Shown: positions 47,820 through 56,922, counted from the first letter of the stretch. The stretch is 64,000 nucleotides of DNA from Polynucleobacter sp. 30F-ANTBAC (GCF_018882385.1 NZ_JACVON010000001.1:44844-108843); one strand, 5' to 3'. Notes: a model not told the origin generated them from the letters alone. Made by a program: numbers and translations.

Positions 47820-48146
47820 TTAGATTTTCATCTTATTGGCTTTGTTGACGCCAACCAATTTAATTAAAGCTTGTTTCATGGCTTCAACTTCCTCTTCCGG
47901 AAGCATTCCCATGATCTTACCTAAATAAGCGATATGACGACGAATGCCCCCATGGCTCCTTACCTTAGGTGTTTCTAATAAACTTTCCAGCAAGCGCTCT
48001 GGTATCGGCATTTGTTTCCATTTATCGGGCGTCATCTTGCTCATTTCCTCCGCAAGATTGTGACGAGCCTCTAAACGGCGCTTAATTTCCGATTTACTGG
48101 GCTTTTCGTAAATTTCTTCTTCTTCGGGCATATTTGATTGCTTCAT
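47820..48146 (-). CDS. DUF615/YjgA-like protein, N-terminal half only
   Basis: YjgA associates with late 50S ribosome intermediates. This 108-residue protein has the N-terminal family features: acidic EEEEIYEKPSKSEIKRRLEA, then a helix with KMTPDKWKQMPIPERLLESL, then GGIRRHIAYLGKIMGMLPEEE and VEAMKQALIKL. It stops where E. coli YjgA (about 180 residues) still has another 80, and YbhB begins 13 bases on, so the C-terminal half is absent rather than displaced. Start ATG 48146 is chosen over a 42-codon extension that runs into the divergent yaeQ gene. Confidence 0.72.
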   Translation of the reverse strand: MKQSNMPEEEEIYEKPSKSEIKRRLEARHNLAEEMSKMTPDKWKQMPIPERLLESLLETPKVRSHGGIRRHIAYLGKIMGMLPEEEVEAMKQALIKLVGVNKANKMKI

Positions 48147-48197
48147 AATGCTATTTTCGCAGACTCTTGCATATTCATCAGAAAAGTAGAACTCTAC

Positions 48198-48758
48198 ATG
48201 GCTACCAAAGCAACCATTTTCAAAGTTAACCTCTCGGTGGCTGATATTGATCACTCCTATTATGCCGACCATAGCTTAACTCTGGCCCGACATCCCAGTG
48301 AGACCGATGAGCGAATGATGATGCGTTTGTTGGCGTTGTCGTTCAATGCCCATCTCCTGAATGACCTTTGTAATGGTGATGGCCAATTGGTATTTGGTGC
48401 TGGCTTATCGGATCCTGATGAGCCGGATGTGTGGTTAAAAGATTTCACTGGCCAAACCAGGTTATGGGTCGAAGTGGGGCAACCCGAAGAGAAACCGATT
48501 AGTCGAGCTTGCTCAAAAGCTGATAAGGTTGTTGTGTATGCCTATCACCATGCCGCTGAGGTATGGTGGAAGGGTATCCAGAACAAACTGACTCGGATGG
48601 ATAAGCTGTCTGTTTACAGAGTGCCTTCTGAGATCTCTCAAGAGCTAGCCAAATGGGCAGAACGCAGTATGCAGATTCAGGCAACGATTCAGGATGGTCA
48701 GCTGATGCTAAGCCACGGCAAGGGCACGATTGAAGTTATCTGTGAGCGCTGGAAGTAA
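48198..48758 (+). CDS. yaeQ: YaeQ family protein
   Basis: A 186-residue protein with the YaeQ start MATKATIFKVNLSVADIDH and the core LARHPSETDERMMMRLLALS, which resembles the PD-(D/E)XK nuclease fold (later WVEVGQPEEKPISRACSKAD). Nuclease activity has not been firmly shown. It is divergent from the yjgA-like gene with 51 bases between starts, so the promoters overlap. Confidence 0.92.
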   Translation: MATKATIFKVNLSVADIDHSYYADHSLTLARHPSETDERMMMRLLALSFNAHLLNDLCNGDGQLVFGAGLSDPDEPDVWLKDFTGQTRLWVEVGQPEEKPISRACSKADKVVVYAYHHAAEVWWKGIQNKLTRMDKLSVYRVPSEISQELAKWAERSMQIQATIQDGQLMLSHGKGTIEVICERWK

Positions 48759-48787
48759 ATCCCAAGTACACATCACAATCAATCTAT

Positions 48788-48994
48788 TTAGTAATGAGGG
48801 GGTAACTCATCACGCGGACTATTGCCATCTGCAGGTGAGTTACTCGCCATTTGTAGTTTGAGTGCTCTTACTTCATTGATGAGCATATCAATTTTTTGTT
48901 GTTGTTTATAGACTGTTTGACTCAGTTCTTCTACTAAGTCTTCCGTGAAGCTTAATTTAACTTCAATATTGGTGATGCGTTCATCGCTGGGCAT
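48788..48994 (-). CDS. slyX: SlyX-like coiled-coil protein
   Basis: A 68-residue SlyX protein: DERITNIEVKLSFTEDLVEEL followed by the coiled-coil NQ-type repeat SQTVYKQQQKIDMLINEVRAL and the C-terminal PRDELPPHY, given here in pieces. The pattern EDLPPHY at the end is the family's mark. Function unknown. It is divergent from the transporter at 49105. Confidence 0.88.
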   Translation of the reverse strand: MPSDERITNIEVKLSFTEDLVEELSQTVYKQQQKIDMLINEVRALKLQMASNSPADGNSPRDELPPHY

Positions 48995-49104
48995 ACGGGT
49001 CTTTCAATCAATAAGACTCAAGCATAATCGAAGTTGGATCGTGGGTCATGCTAGGATGCCCAACTTGCTGAAAATAAAATAAATAAAAGAATTAAAACTC
49101 ATCC

Positions 49105-50016
49105 ATGACTCAACTCAATCTACGAACGATCTCTTATTTGATTTTGCCCACCATCTTATGGGCGGGTAATGCCGTGGTTGGTCGCTTGGCTGTGGGAGAG
49201 ATTTCACCGCTATTGTTAAATAGTATTCGTTGGGTATTGGCAGCCATTATCTTATTGCCTTTGGGTTGGCAAGTTTTCAAACCAACGGCACCTATTTGGC
49301 AATACAAGTTACGTTTTATCTTGTTGGGTTTTTTGGGTATGGGTTCTTATAACGCGCTTTTATACCTCGCCTTACAAACTTCTACACCGATCAACCTCAC
49401 GCTAATTGGCGCGAGTATGCCGATTTGGATGTTGATCGTGGGTGGTATTTTTTATGCGCAAACACCACAAAAACGTCAGCTACTGGGCGCCGTAGTTTCC
49501 TTATTTGGAGTGGTATTGGTTTTATCTCGAGGTGACTTGACTGTTTTACTTGGCTTGGAATTATTTCTGGGTGATGTATTGATGGTGATAGCCACTATTT
49601 TTTGGGCTTTTTATAGTTGGATGATCAGTCATCCAGGGCATAGTCGCGAGCGAGAGTGGCCATGGGCAGAGTTTTTGTTGGCGCAAGTTGTAACAGGGCT
49701 GATATGGTCGCTTCTATTTTCTATTGGTGAGGTAGCTACGGGTACGATTCACTTTGAACTCAGTCTCTCAACGGTGTTGATTCTGTTGTTTATCGCAATC
49801 GGACCGTCACTCATTGCTTACCGTTGTTGGGGTCTAGGTGTAAGTGCTATTGGGCCAGCGATTGCTTCTTTCTTTGCTAATTTGATTCCGTTGTTTACAG
49901 CCTTGATGTCAGCAGCCATGCTGGGTGAGCCACCACAGATCTTTCATGGTCTGGCATTTTTGTTGATTGTGGCCGGTATATTTGTTTCTTCGAAATTGAG
50001 TTTTAAATCAAGCTAG
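49105..50016 (+). CDS. EamA/DMT family permease
   Basis: A 303-residue ten-span transporter with two EamA repeats; the first repeat opens ILPTILWAGNAVVGRLAVGE and the second starts near residue 150. The glycine/Pro-rich NAVVGR segment is typical of RhaT-like exporters. Substrate unknown. The 110-base gap to slyX must carry its promoter. Confidence 0.88.
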   Translation: MTQLNLRTISYLILPTILWAGNAVVGRLAVGEISPLLLNSIRWVLAAIILLPLGWQVFKPTAPIWQYKLRFILLGFLGMGSYNALLYLALQTSTPINLTLIGASMPIWMLIVGGIFYAQTPQKRQLLGAVVSLFGVVLVLSRGDLTVLLGLELFLGDVLMVIATIFWAFYSWMISHPGHSREREWPWAEFLLAQVVTGLIWSLLFSIGEVATGTIHFELSLSTVLILLFIAIGPSLIAYRCWGLGVSAIGPAIASFFANLIPLFTALMSAAMLGEPPQIFHGLAFLLIVAGIFVSSKLSFKSS

Positions 50017-50031
50017 AGACCATAAAAATAA

Positions 50032-50256
50032 TTACGAGATTGACTCAGTTACTAAAACAAATCGGCCATCTTCCATCTCTTCTTGCGGTCTAATCCAATA
50101 GTCATTGGTTTGATGAGATAAATACACGTAGGCCATTTCTAAAGTGGCTTCAACCTTGGCTAAACCAATCACTTTGTAAAAACCACCTGTTTTCTTATGC
50201 TGCAATCGGCTTCCAATTGGGAAGAGACCTGGGTGTGTTTTATCCATGGGCATCAT
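50032..50256 (-). CDS. DUF1653-like small protein
   Basis: A 74-residue protein with GGFYKVIGLAKVEATLEMAYVYL and YWIRPQEEMEDGRF, matching the small DUF1653 fold in which a Tyr/Trp-rich beta sheet is conserved. Function unknown. Its ATG overlaps the stop of the MFS gene by four bases (ATGA), so it is translated behind that transporter. Confidence 0.75.
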   Translation of the reverse strand: MMPMDKTHPGLFPIGSRLQHKKTGGFYKVIGLAKVEATLEMAYVYLSHQTNDYWIRPQEEMEDGRFVLVTESIS

Positions 50257-51479
50257 GAGTTAGACTTTCTTTTAGTTTTCCAAAAATAGAATTGGGTGTA
50301 AAAAACAAATAGTAATCCCCAAATCACGATGGATGCATAGGCGGCTGTCCAGCCATCATGATGAAAAGCACGACTGAGATCGAGGGTAGCGCCAAAAATA
50401 GCTGGCCCGAGTAAGCCTCCGCCAAACCCCATGACCGAGTGAAGCCCCATAGCACTGCCTTTGATTTCTGGAGGAACACTCATGACCAAACCTGCAGTTA
50501 ATGTGGCGGAGTCAGCCATTATCAAAATAGAGTGGAGCAGTGCAAGGGCTAAGATGATGCTCCAGTGCAAGTTGACGGCTGCGCCCAGTGCGATACCTGA
50601 CATAGCGCTACCAATCATCACCCAGAAAACCCAGCGATGCCTGCCGATACGTAAAGCCATTTCGTTGCCAATGATGGAAGCAGGGACGCCAATTAAATTG
50701 ATAAGAGTTGCAATCAAGGTGGCGGTCATTGGAAAGGTGTTTTCAGGGCTGGCAATACTGGCGCAATAAACAAAAAATGCCACCAGCCAACTGCGTGATG
50801 CAAACAGCTCCAGTGTATGAGCCGAATAGCCCAGCATGTAAGCGAAAGCCTCTTTCACTTGCAAAACTTTTTTCCAGCGCTCCATTGGGAAAATATCTTT
50901 CCACTCAAACTGCGCATCTAAGAGCGATTTTTCATGAGGGAGTTGTTGGGTGCCGAGCCAAGCAAAAATGCCGCCTAATCCAGGTCCAATGGCAGTTGTT
51001 AAGAAGGCAGCCCGCCAGCCAAAATCTTCAATCAAAATACCGGATACAAAGTAAGAGAGTGCTGCGCCAATGCCAAAGAATGCCGTGTAAAAAGAAATGT
51101 GGCGGCTGACTTCTCCAATATGAACCCGATCAGAAATAATTTTCAACCCTGGCATGTAGGTTGCTGAGACACCTGCTCCATGGAGCATGAGATAAATCCA
51201 GGCATCATGGAAGCCCGTCGAAGAATGCCCCATGCCCAATAAACCCAAGCTAGCGACCAAGCCACCTAGCAAGTAAATCTGCCTGGTATCTACTTTGTCT
51301 GTGAGCGTCGTGGCTAGCGGAACGATTAGGACATAGCCAATAAAGAAGCTGCTCGCTAAAAAGCCAGACTCAAAATTACTCAGTTGCCATTCTGCTTGGA
51401 TCAGAGTGAGTGATGCAGCATAACAAGCAAATCCCATGATCGATAAGACTTGGGTTATGAGCATTAAGTAGGTGGTCAA
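50253..51479 (-). CDS. Major facilitator superfamily transporter
   Basis: A 408-residue protein with twelve spans. The loop 2-3 motif is degenerate (ATTLTDKVDTRQIYLLGG), and the C-terminal half has MGLHSVMGFGGGLLGPAIFG. It is a single-polypeptide MFS carrier; the substrate cannot be deduced. It is read with the DUF1653 gene and is divergent from the DUF455 gene across 129 bases. Confidence 0.87.
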   Translation of the reverse strand: MTTYLMLITQVLSIMGFACYAASLTLIQAEWQLSNFESGFLASSFFIGYVLIVPLATTLTDKVDTRQIYLLGGLVASLGLLGMGHSSTGFHDAWIYLMLHGAGVSATYMPGLKIISDRVHIGEVSRHISFYTAFFGIGAALSYFVSGILIEDFGWRAAFLTTAIGPGLGGIFAWLGTQQLPHEKSLLDAQFEWKDIFPMERWKKVLQVKEAFAYMLGYSAHTLELFASRSWLVAFFVYCASIASPENTFPMTATLIATLINLIGVPASIIGNEMALRIGRHRWVFWVMIGSAMSGIALGAAVNLHWSIILALALLHSILIMADSATLTAGLVMSVPPEIKGSAMGLHSVMGFGGGLLGPAIFGATLDLSRAFHHDGWTAAYASIVIWGLLFVFYTQFYFWKTKRKSNS

Positions 51480-51608
51480 AATAAATATCGCCTTTAAAGT
51501 GAGGTCTTAAGTGTAGCTGAGCGCCTATCCATCGTGAAGGTCCTTAAATATACTTTTTAAGTGTGTGTGGCCAGATTAATTGCGAGATAATCTCTCCAAG
51601 AGAAAACT

Positions 51609-52415
51609 ATGACATTAGAACTAAGAGCCCAAGCATTGCAATGTTTAAGCCTGAATGACCCTGATACCAAGTGTCAGGCAGTGAAGGCTTTACGTGAGCA
51701 ATATCTTCAGGGTCAAGTCAAGATCGCCCCAACAGAAAAAATTAACTCGGATACGATTCAGATCCCAGGCCGCCCGGAAAAGCCATTATTGGTCAATCCT
51801 GGCTTGGTGAAACGTCGCTCGATGGTGACTGAAGAAGGTCGGGCAGTGTTAATCCATGCGCTGGCGCATATTGAGTTCAATGCGATTAACTTAGCTCTTG
51901 ATGCGATTTGGCGCTTTGAAGGATTGCCCCAAGACTATTACGAAGATTGGCTAAAAGTAGCATCAGAAGAGGCGTATCACTTTCAGTTGCTCAATGGTTA
52001 TCTAGGGTCTCAAGGTTTCAGTTATGGCGATTTTCCTGCGCATAACAGTTTGTGGGAGATGGTCAGTAAAACAACTGACTCGATTTTGGCTCGGATGGCT
52101 TTAGTGCCCAGAACGATGGAGTCTCGGGGTTTGGATGCATTGCCACCCATTCAGGAAAAACTCGAGCAAGCCCATGATCATGAAGCAGTCAGACTTCTTC
52201 AAATCATTCTGAACGATGAAGTGGGGCATGTGGAGATTGGTAACCGTTGGTTTAACTACGAATGTCAACGCCAACAATTAGACCCTATACAGGCCTATGC
52301 AAATCTGGCTCAGCAATACGAAGCTCCTAAACTCAGAGGCCCCTTTAACTATGCCGCTAGAAAAGCTGCTGGATTTACGGATGCGGAGCTAGAAGCTTTA
52401 GATATCAAAGCTTGA
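51609..52415 (+). CDS. DUF455 ferritin-like protein
   Basis: A 268-residue protein of the DUF455 family, a four-helix ferritin-like fold. Metal-ligand candidates are in HALAHIEFNAINLALDA (E and H), EEAYHFQLL, and NDEVGHVEIGNRWF. The reaction is unknown; structural relatives include diiron hydroxylases such as MiaE. It is convergent with the SDR gene, five bases apart. Confidence 0.9.
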   Translation: MTLELRAQALQCLSLNDPDTKCQAVKALREQYLQGQVKIAPTEKINSDTIQIPGRPEKPLLVNPGLVKRRSMVTEEGRAVLIHALAHIEFNAINLALDAIWRFEGLPQDYYEDWLKVASEEAYHFQLLNGYLGSQGFSYGDFPAHNSLWEMVSKTTDSILARMALVPRTMESRGLDALPPIQEKLEQAHDHEAVRLLQIILNDEVGHVEIGNRWFNYECQRQQLDPIQAYANLAQQYEAPKLRGPFNYAARKAAGFTDAELEALDIKA

Positions 52416-52419
52416 TCAA

Positions 52420-53205
52420 TTAAATAGTGCTGATCAAGCCACCGTCGACACGAATTACAGAACCTGTCACGTAGCTTGCTGGTTGGCCAGCTAAAAAAGT
52501 TACAACAGCTGCGAACTCCTTCGGTTCACCAATACGTCCAATTGGAATATTTTTGAGGCTATCAAGAGCCACTTCTTCCACTGTTTTATTGTGACGTTCA
52601 GCAAGTCCTTGGTCGAGTGATTTAATTCGATCCGTTGCAATTCGACCTGGTACAACAATATTGGCGGTGATGCCTGAAGCGGCTACTTCATTGGCGAGTG
52701 TTTTAGACCAAGCGTGCAAGGAAGCTCTTAAGGTATTGGAAATCCCAAGATTAGTAAGAGGGCTCACAGCACCTGATGAAGTAGAGGTGATGATGCGCCC
52801 CCACTGTTTCTTCTTCATGGCAGGTAATGCTCGGTCAGTGATCATGATCACGGATAAAACCATTTCTTGAAATTTCTCTAACCATAAAGCCGGATCTTGC
52901 CCCTGCGCCAGAGTGGCTGGAGGTCCACCGGTATTGTTAATCAAAATATCCACGCTGCCCCAAGTCGATTCAATCAAAGAAAAATTCTGATCAATCACGC
53001 TTGCTTTGGCTAAATCCCAAGGAAGAACCAATGACTCGCCACCCAGATGTTTAATTTTTTCTGCGGTTGACTGAAGCTTTTCTGCTGTTCGCCCAGCTAG
53101 AACCACGCGAGCACCTTCAGCGGCTAAAGCAATGGCTATGGCTTGACCTAGACCACTACCGGCACCAAATACGAGGGCTACTTTTTGTTTGATGTGTAAA
53201 TCCAT
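52420..53205 (-). CDS. Short-chain dehydrogenase/reductase, FabG-like
   Basis: A 261-residue classical SDR. The cofactor loop is GAGSGLGQAIA (residues about 14-24), NNTGG follows strand 4, and the catalytic Ser of STSSGAVSPL is present. The usual YxxxK is replaced at the expected place by SNTLRASLHAWSKTL, where no Tyr four residues before Lys is seen, so activity may be altered or the family is one of the 7-alpha-type variants lacking Tyr. It ends in VTGSVIRVDGGLIS. tRNA-Leu lies 45 bases upstream on the same strand. Confidence 0.85.
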   Translation of the reverse strand: MDLHIKQKVALVFGAGSGLGQAIAIALAAEGARVVLAGRTAEKLQSTAEKIKHLGGESLVLPWDLAKASVIDQNFSLIESTWGSVDILINNTGGPPATLAQGQDPALWLEKFQEMVLSVIMITDRALPAMKKKQWGRIITSTSSGAVSPLTNLGISNTLRASLHAWSKTLANEVAASGITANIVVPGRIATDRIKSLDQGLAERHNKTVEEVALDSLKNIPIGRIGEPKEFAAVVTFLAGQPASYVTGSVIRVDGGLISTI

Positions 53206-53249
53206 TTACGAACCTCACTATTTGATGAGCCAATAAATGTATCGATTGA

Positions 53250-53333
53250 TGGTGCCCCAGGAGAGACTCGAACTCTCACGCCTCTCGGCACCGGCTTCTA
53301 AGACCGGCGTGTCTACCATTCCACCACCAGGGC
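53250..53333 (-). tRNA. tRNA-Leu, anticodon TAG
   Basis: An 84-base cloverleaf with encoded CCA. The acceptor GCCCTGG pairs with CTGGGGC (one G-T pair each at positions 5-68 and 6-67), the anticodon stem CCGGT/GCCGG encloses loop CTTAGAA with anticodon TAG (reads CUA), a long variable arm TGCCGAGAGGCGT is typical of class II tRNA-Leu, and the T loop is TTCGAGT. No insertion is seen at its 3' end. Confidence 0.95.
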
Positions 53334-53519
53334 ATATCTGAAAAAGTGAATATATTCAGGTAAGACCAGAATTGTACTAGAAAATAATCAGGCTTTTACG
53401 TTTCCTTAAATGAGAATGCTTGGATGCCCCCGGACACCCCATAAATTCAAATAACTCACTGTTAAATGGGGGTATTTTTAGCGGATAATGGCATCACTTT
53501 TGTTAGATGGAATAAATCC

Positions 53520-53918
53520 ATGAGTCTGATGCACTCAAACCCCCGTGTACTGAAACAAGGTTTACTTGTGGGGTTTTTATTACTACTTTCCCAATCTGCT
53601 AAGGCGGCTGGCTTTGTCGATTCTTTGGCGGATATCGTCTCTTGGATTGCCATCATCATTATTCCCATTATTTTGGGGATTGTTTATTGGCAGATTCATT
53701 ACTTGCCTAGTAAGATTGCTGAAAAACGCCAGCATCCTCAACAAGAAGCCATTCATGCCATGTGCATGGTGTCTCGTTTTTCAGGTGGTTTATTTTGGCC
53801 GATTGCTTTTGTTTGGGCTCATCTCCGGCCAGCCATTGTTCCTCTATCGAAGGATCAGGTCAGCGCGATTGCTCAATCCAATAAAAAATCAGAAGAAACT
53901 AAGGATGGATCATGCTAG
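53520..53918 (+). CDS. DUF3302 (YiaW-like) inner-membrane protein
   Basis: A 132-residue protein with an N-terminal hydrophobic segment ending SAKAAG, a span at about residues 40-60 (IVSWIAIIIIPIILGIVYWQ), and a final span WPIAFVWAHLRP. The pattern matches DUF3302, which in E. coli (yiaW) is paired with an HlyD-like protein (yiaV), as here. I choose ATG 53520; the extension to 53466 has no ribosome site. It overlaps the next gene by seven bases. Confidence 0.78.
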   Translation: MSLMHSNPRVLKQGLLVGFLLLLSQSAKAAGFVDSLADIVSWIAIIIIPIILGIVYWQIHYLPSKIAEKRQHPQQEAIHAMCMVSRFSGGLFWPIAFVWAHLRPAIVPLSKDQVSAIAQSNKKSEETKDGSC

Positions 53919-54868
53919 AAATCATCTTAGTTCTTTATGCTTTGGTCGTATGGTGGGTATTCTTCAAGCGCAAGCTTTACCCTTGGAATAAGCGTTCCAA
54001 AATCATCGTATTTGCCACGCCTGTTATTTTTGTCCTCATCATGATCCTGCTCATGAACATCTTTGCACCGAGTAGTTCAGATGTTCGAGTCACGCGTCAT
54101 GAGGTGCCTATCATTCCCCAGGTAAAGGGAAGAGTGATTGAAGTAGGGGTGACTGATAACCAACGCGTTAAAAAGGGTGATGTGCTTTTTAAGATTGACC
54201 CTGAACCCTACCAAGCTTCCGTGAATGCCTTAAATGCCAAGCTCAAATTGGCTAAAAAGCGCGTTCAAGAAAACCAGGCTTTAGTTAAAACAGGCTCTGG
54301 TAATCGATTTGATCTAGAAAAAGCTGAAGCGGATTATGAAGAGCTTCAAGAAAAAGCAAACAACTCTTATTGGGAGCTAGAGCAAACCCTTGTGCGTGCA
54401 CCTAATGACGGAACGGTTATTAATGCGCAACTGCGCCCGGGCACATTCTTGGTGGCAAGCCCATTAAGGGCTGCCATGAGCTTCATTGAGGATGAGCCCC
54501 AAGTCTTTATGTTGTTCTATCAAAATGAGCTTCACCAGATTAAACCGGGTCATGAAGCAGAGTTTTACGTGCCGACCAATCCAGGTCAAATCTATAAAGC
54601 CAAGGTTGAAACCATTATTTGGGCGCAACGCCAAGGACAGGTTAATGCGAGTGGTGATCTACCTCAAACAGGATTGCGTCCAGCTATTCCGAATCGATTC
54701 CCAGTGAAATTGGTTTTAGAAAAGGGCAGTGATATTGAGTTAATCGCTGCTGGTGCTGTGGGGCATGGTGCGATCTATACCGACCACATGAGCTTCTTGC
54801 ACTTTGTTAGAAAAGTCATGCTGCGTGTTTATAGCAAATTTAACTATATCGTTCCTAAGCTCCATTGA
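53912..54868 (+). CDS. HlyD/EmrA-like membrane-fusion protein (YiaV-like)
   Basis: A 318-residue adaptor with one N-terminal membrane anchor (about 28-50, IIVFATPVIFVLIMILLMNIF), a barrel-sandwich hybrid half (VPIIPQVKGRVIEVGVTDNQ), a coiled-coil hairpin (about 100-145), and the second lipoyl half (VRAPNDGTVINAQLRPGTFL). The last part is the beta barrel. It presumably links an inner-membrane partner with the outer-membrane channel encoded next. Translation is coupled on both sides (7-base overlap, then TGATG). Confidence 0.88.
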   Translation: MLEIILVLYALVVWWVFFKRKLYPWNKRSKIIVFATPVIFVLIMILLMNIFAPSSSDVRVTRHEVPIIPQVKGRVIEVGVTDNQRVKKGDVLFKIDPEPYQASVNALNAKLKLAKKRVQENQALVKTGSGNRFDLEKAEADYEELQEKANNSYWELEQTLVRAPNDGTVINAQLRPGTFLVASPLRAAMSFIEDEPQVFMLFYQNELHQIKPGHEAEFYVPTNPGQIYKAKVETIIWAQRQGQVNASGDLPQTGLRPAIPNRFPVKLVLEKGSDIELIAAGAVGHGAIYTDHMSFLHFVRKVMLRVYSKFNYIVPKLH

Positions 54869-56277
54869 TGCGTAAGCCTTCCTCCAAATTTTTATGGCAG
54901 TTCTTGCCACTGAGTGCCTTGATGGTGCTCAGCGCATGCGCTATTGATGAGCCCATTAAAAAAGCGGATCTCCTAGAGCAATCGTTGCCGGGCGTGACCT
55001 TGCCTGAAAAGTATAAGAACAGCTCAGCTCATCCAAACAATCTTGTATCCACTAGCTCCACTGCTAGCATCGCTTGGTTGGCGTCATTCAATGATCCAGA
55101 ATTATCAGAATTGGCAAAATTGGCATTGCAATCAGCACCTGACCTAAGGGTATTTGCGGCGAGACGTGAACAAGCCGAGGCAATGATGAAAGCTGTTGGT
55201 GGATCTTTCTATCCCAACGTAGGCGCTCAAGGCAAAACCGGTTCCAAAATGGGTATGGATGGATCTGGCACCTCTGGTTATTACATCGGTGCTAATTGGG
55301 AACTGGATTTATGGGGTCGCGTTAGAGCCAGTTACGCTAGTGCTCAACAAAATGCCATGGCTGTTGCAGCAGATCAAGAATCTGCCCAACTGTCTTATAT
55401 GGCGAACCTGGCTAAAACCTTGTGGACGGCAAGAGTATTGAGTTATCAAGCTAGCAATGCAGTGGATTCGGTCAAGCACCAAGAGAAAATCTTAGACCAT
55501 GTTAAGCAACGTGAGAAAGTCGGTGCTTCATCCAAACAAGATATCGCATTGGCAGAAATCAACCTTGCCGAAGCAAAAGATCGAGCTTTCAATCTTCAGA
55601 ATGCCAGTGCACAACAACTAAAAACATTGGATATTTTGGTGGGGCGTTATCCAGTTGGAACGCCGTTAAAGAATAACCAGTTGCCTCAGTTACCAACCAT
55701 GATGTCTACCGGTGTGCCATCCGAGTTGCTAGAGAGGAGGCCTGATATACGGTCGGCAGCAGCTCGTGTGGATGCCGCTCGCTATAACGTGAAAGTGGCG
55801 GAGGCTACTCGGTTGCCAACCGTTAGTTTGACGGCAGGCTTTGGCAGGATCAGTAGTGAGGTCTTTGTTTTAAAGGCTGATGCAGCTAATCCTAGTGCGG
55901 GTGTTGGTGTGGCATTACCTATATTTACCGGCGGGGCACTAGAGCAGCAAGTTAACGCTAAAGAAGCGGAACTTCAGCAAGCCTTTGCTAACTTCGCTAA
56001 GGTTGGTCTCAATGCCTTTAGAGAGGTTGAATCAGCTTTATCCGGCGAGCAAATTTGGCATGCCCGATATGCAGAACTTAATCAAATCTATCAAAACCAA
56101 AAAAATATACAGATCAGTACGGATGCGGAGTTCGCCATTGGTAGGATTGATCAGCGCCAAGTCTTGCAACAAAAAATTAAAACCCATGCGGCCCATTCCA
56201 ATGAACAGCAGGGGCAGTTAGAAGTTTTGATGCAACGTATTAACTTGTATTTATCTTTAGGTGGTCCGGCCATCTAA
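54868..56277 (+). CDS. Outer-membrane efflux lipoprotein (NodT/OprM family)
   Basis: A 469-residue TolC-like channel. The signal ends in a lipobox (MVLSACAIDEP, Cys24). The outer-membrane factor repeats are visible (NWELDLWGRVRASYASAQQ, ELLERRPDIRSAAARVDAAR, and GLNAFREVESALSGEQ). ATG 54868 overlaps the HlyD stop by one base. The operon has no inner-membrane pump other than the small DUF3302 protein, so the channel may work with the RND or MFS pumps elsewhere. Confidence 0.9.
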   Translation: MRKPSSKFLWQFLPLSALMVLSACAIDEPIKKADLLEQSLPGVTLPEKYKNSSAHPNNLVSTSSTASIAWLASFNDPELSELAKLALQSAPDLRVFAARREQAEAMMKAVGGSFYPNVGAQGKTGSKMGMDGSGTSGYYIGANWELDLWGRVRASYASAQQNAMAVAADQESAQLSYMANLAKTLWTARVLSYQASNAVDSVKHQEKILDHVKQREKVGASSKQDIALAEINLAEAKDRAFNLQNASAQQLKTLDILVGRYPVGTPLKNNQLPQLPTMMSTGVPSELLERRPDIRSAAARVDAARYNVKVAEATRLPTVSLTAGFGRISSEVFVLKADAANPSAGVGVALPIFTGGALEQQVNAKEAELQQAFANFAKVGLNAFREVESALSGEQIWHARYAELNQIYQNQKNIQISTDAEFAIGRIDQRQVLQQKIKTHAAHSNEQQGQLEVLMQRINLYLSLGGPAI

Positions 56278-56331
56278 AGTACTAATAACAAATGTTTAAA
56301 AAGTATTTAAAAAAATTATTAAAGGTTATTT

Positions 56332-56877
56332 ATGAGTGACACATCCCATTCAACAGAAACATTAACGCGCTGGCAAAAAATCAAGCACGGTACAGTTCAT
56401 GAAACCAAAAAGTTTTTGATTGCGACCGGCTATCTGGCTGTATGGTTTTATGCCATTGGTTTGTATAACCAGTCTCAGTTAATCCATCTGGGTGTTGATG
56501 GCTCTGATACGGTTTTCTCTGTCACTGTGGCATTGATCAAAGCAGCTATTGTGGGCAAATTCTTAATTACTGTAGAAATGCTTTTGCCTATTAAGGTTAA
56601 CAAAGGCAAACCTATTTTATGGTCGCTACTGGGTCATTCATTGATCTACGTGGTCTTGGTCATGATCTTGCATGCCAATGCTTTAGGTATAGAAGGGTAC
56701 TTGCTCCACGGTAAGCCATTCTTAGAAGGCTTGTTAGAGTTTGGTCATGCTAAACCTCGCAACCTTTTCATGATTGCCTTCATCTATTGGCTCATCATTG
56801 TTCACTATCTGACTTATTTCACGGTTCAAAAAGCTATTGGTGAAAAAGAGTTTAAGGATATCTTCTTAGGTAAGTGA
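56332..56877 (+). CDS. Hypothetical four-span membrane protein
   Basis: A 181-residue protein that I do not recognise. Four hydrophobic spans are seen (IATGYLAVWFYAIGLYN, FSVTVALIKAAIVGKFLI, LLGHSLIYVVLVMILHA, LFMIAFIYWLIIVHYLTYF), with a conserved-looking VEMLLPIKV after the second. It follows the efflux operon after 54 bases and is followed by a strong terminator, so it may be the last gene of that transcript. Confidence 0.65.
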   Translation: MSDTSHSTETLTRWQKIKHGTVHETKKFLIATGYLAVWFYAIGLYNQSQLIHLGVDGSDTVFSVTVALIKAAIVGKFLITVEMLLPIKVNKGKPILWSLLGHSLIYVVLVMILHANALGIEGYLLHGKPFLEGLLEFGHAKPRNLFMIAFIYWLIIVHYLTYFTVQKAIGEKEFKDIFLGK

Positions 56878-56922
56878 TCTACCATTATCAACATAGATAC
56901 CAAAATAGATACCAGCACTAAC

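Noticed and set aside
48138..48197. Extended starts of yaeQ and of the yjgA-like gene that overlap each other
   Set aside because: The overlap lies in the divergent promoter region; both families begin at the inner starts 48198 and 48146.
50708..51109. A 133-codon plus-strand frame inside the MFS gene
   Set aside because: It is antisense to a clear twelve-span transporter and lacks protein-like patterns.
53400..53500. CCCCAT / ATGGGG inverted repeat before the DUF3302 gene as a terminator
   Set aside because: The arms are only 6-7 bases with a loop of more than 20 bases, so a stable hairpin is doubtful.
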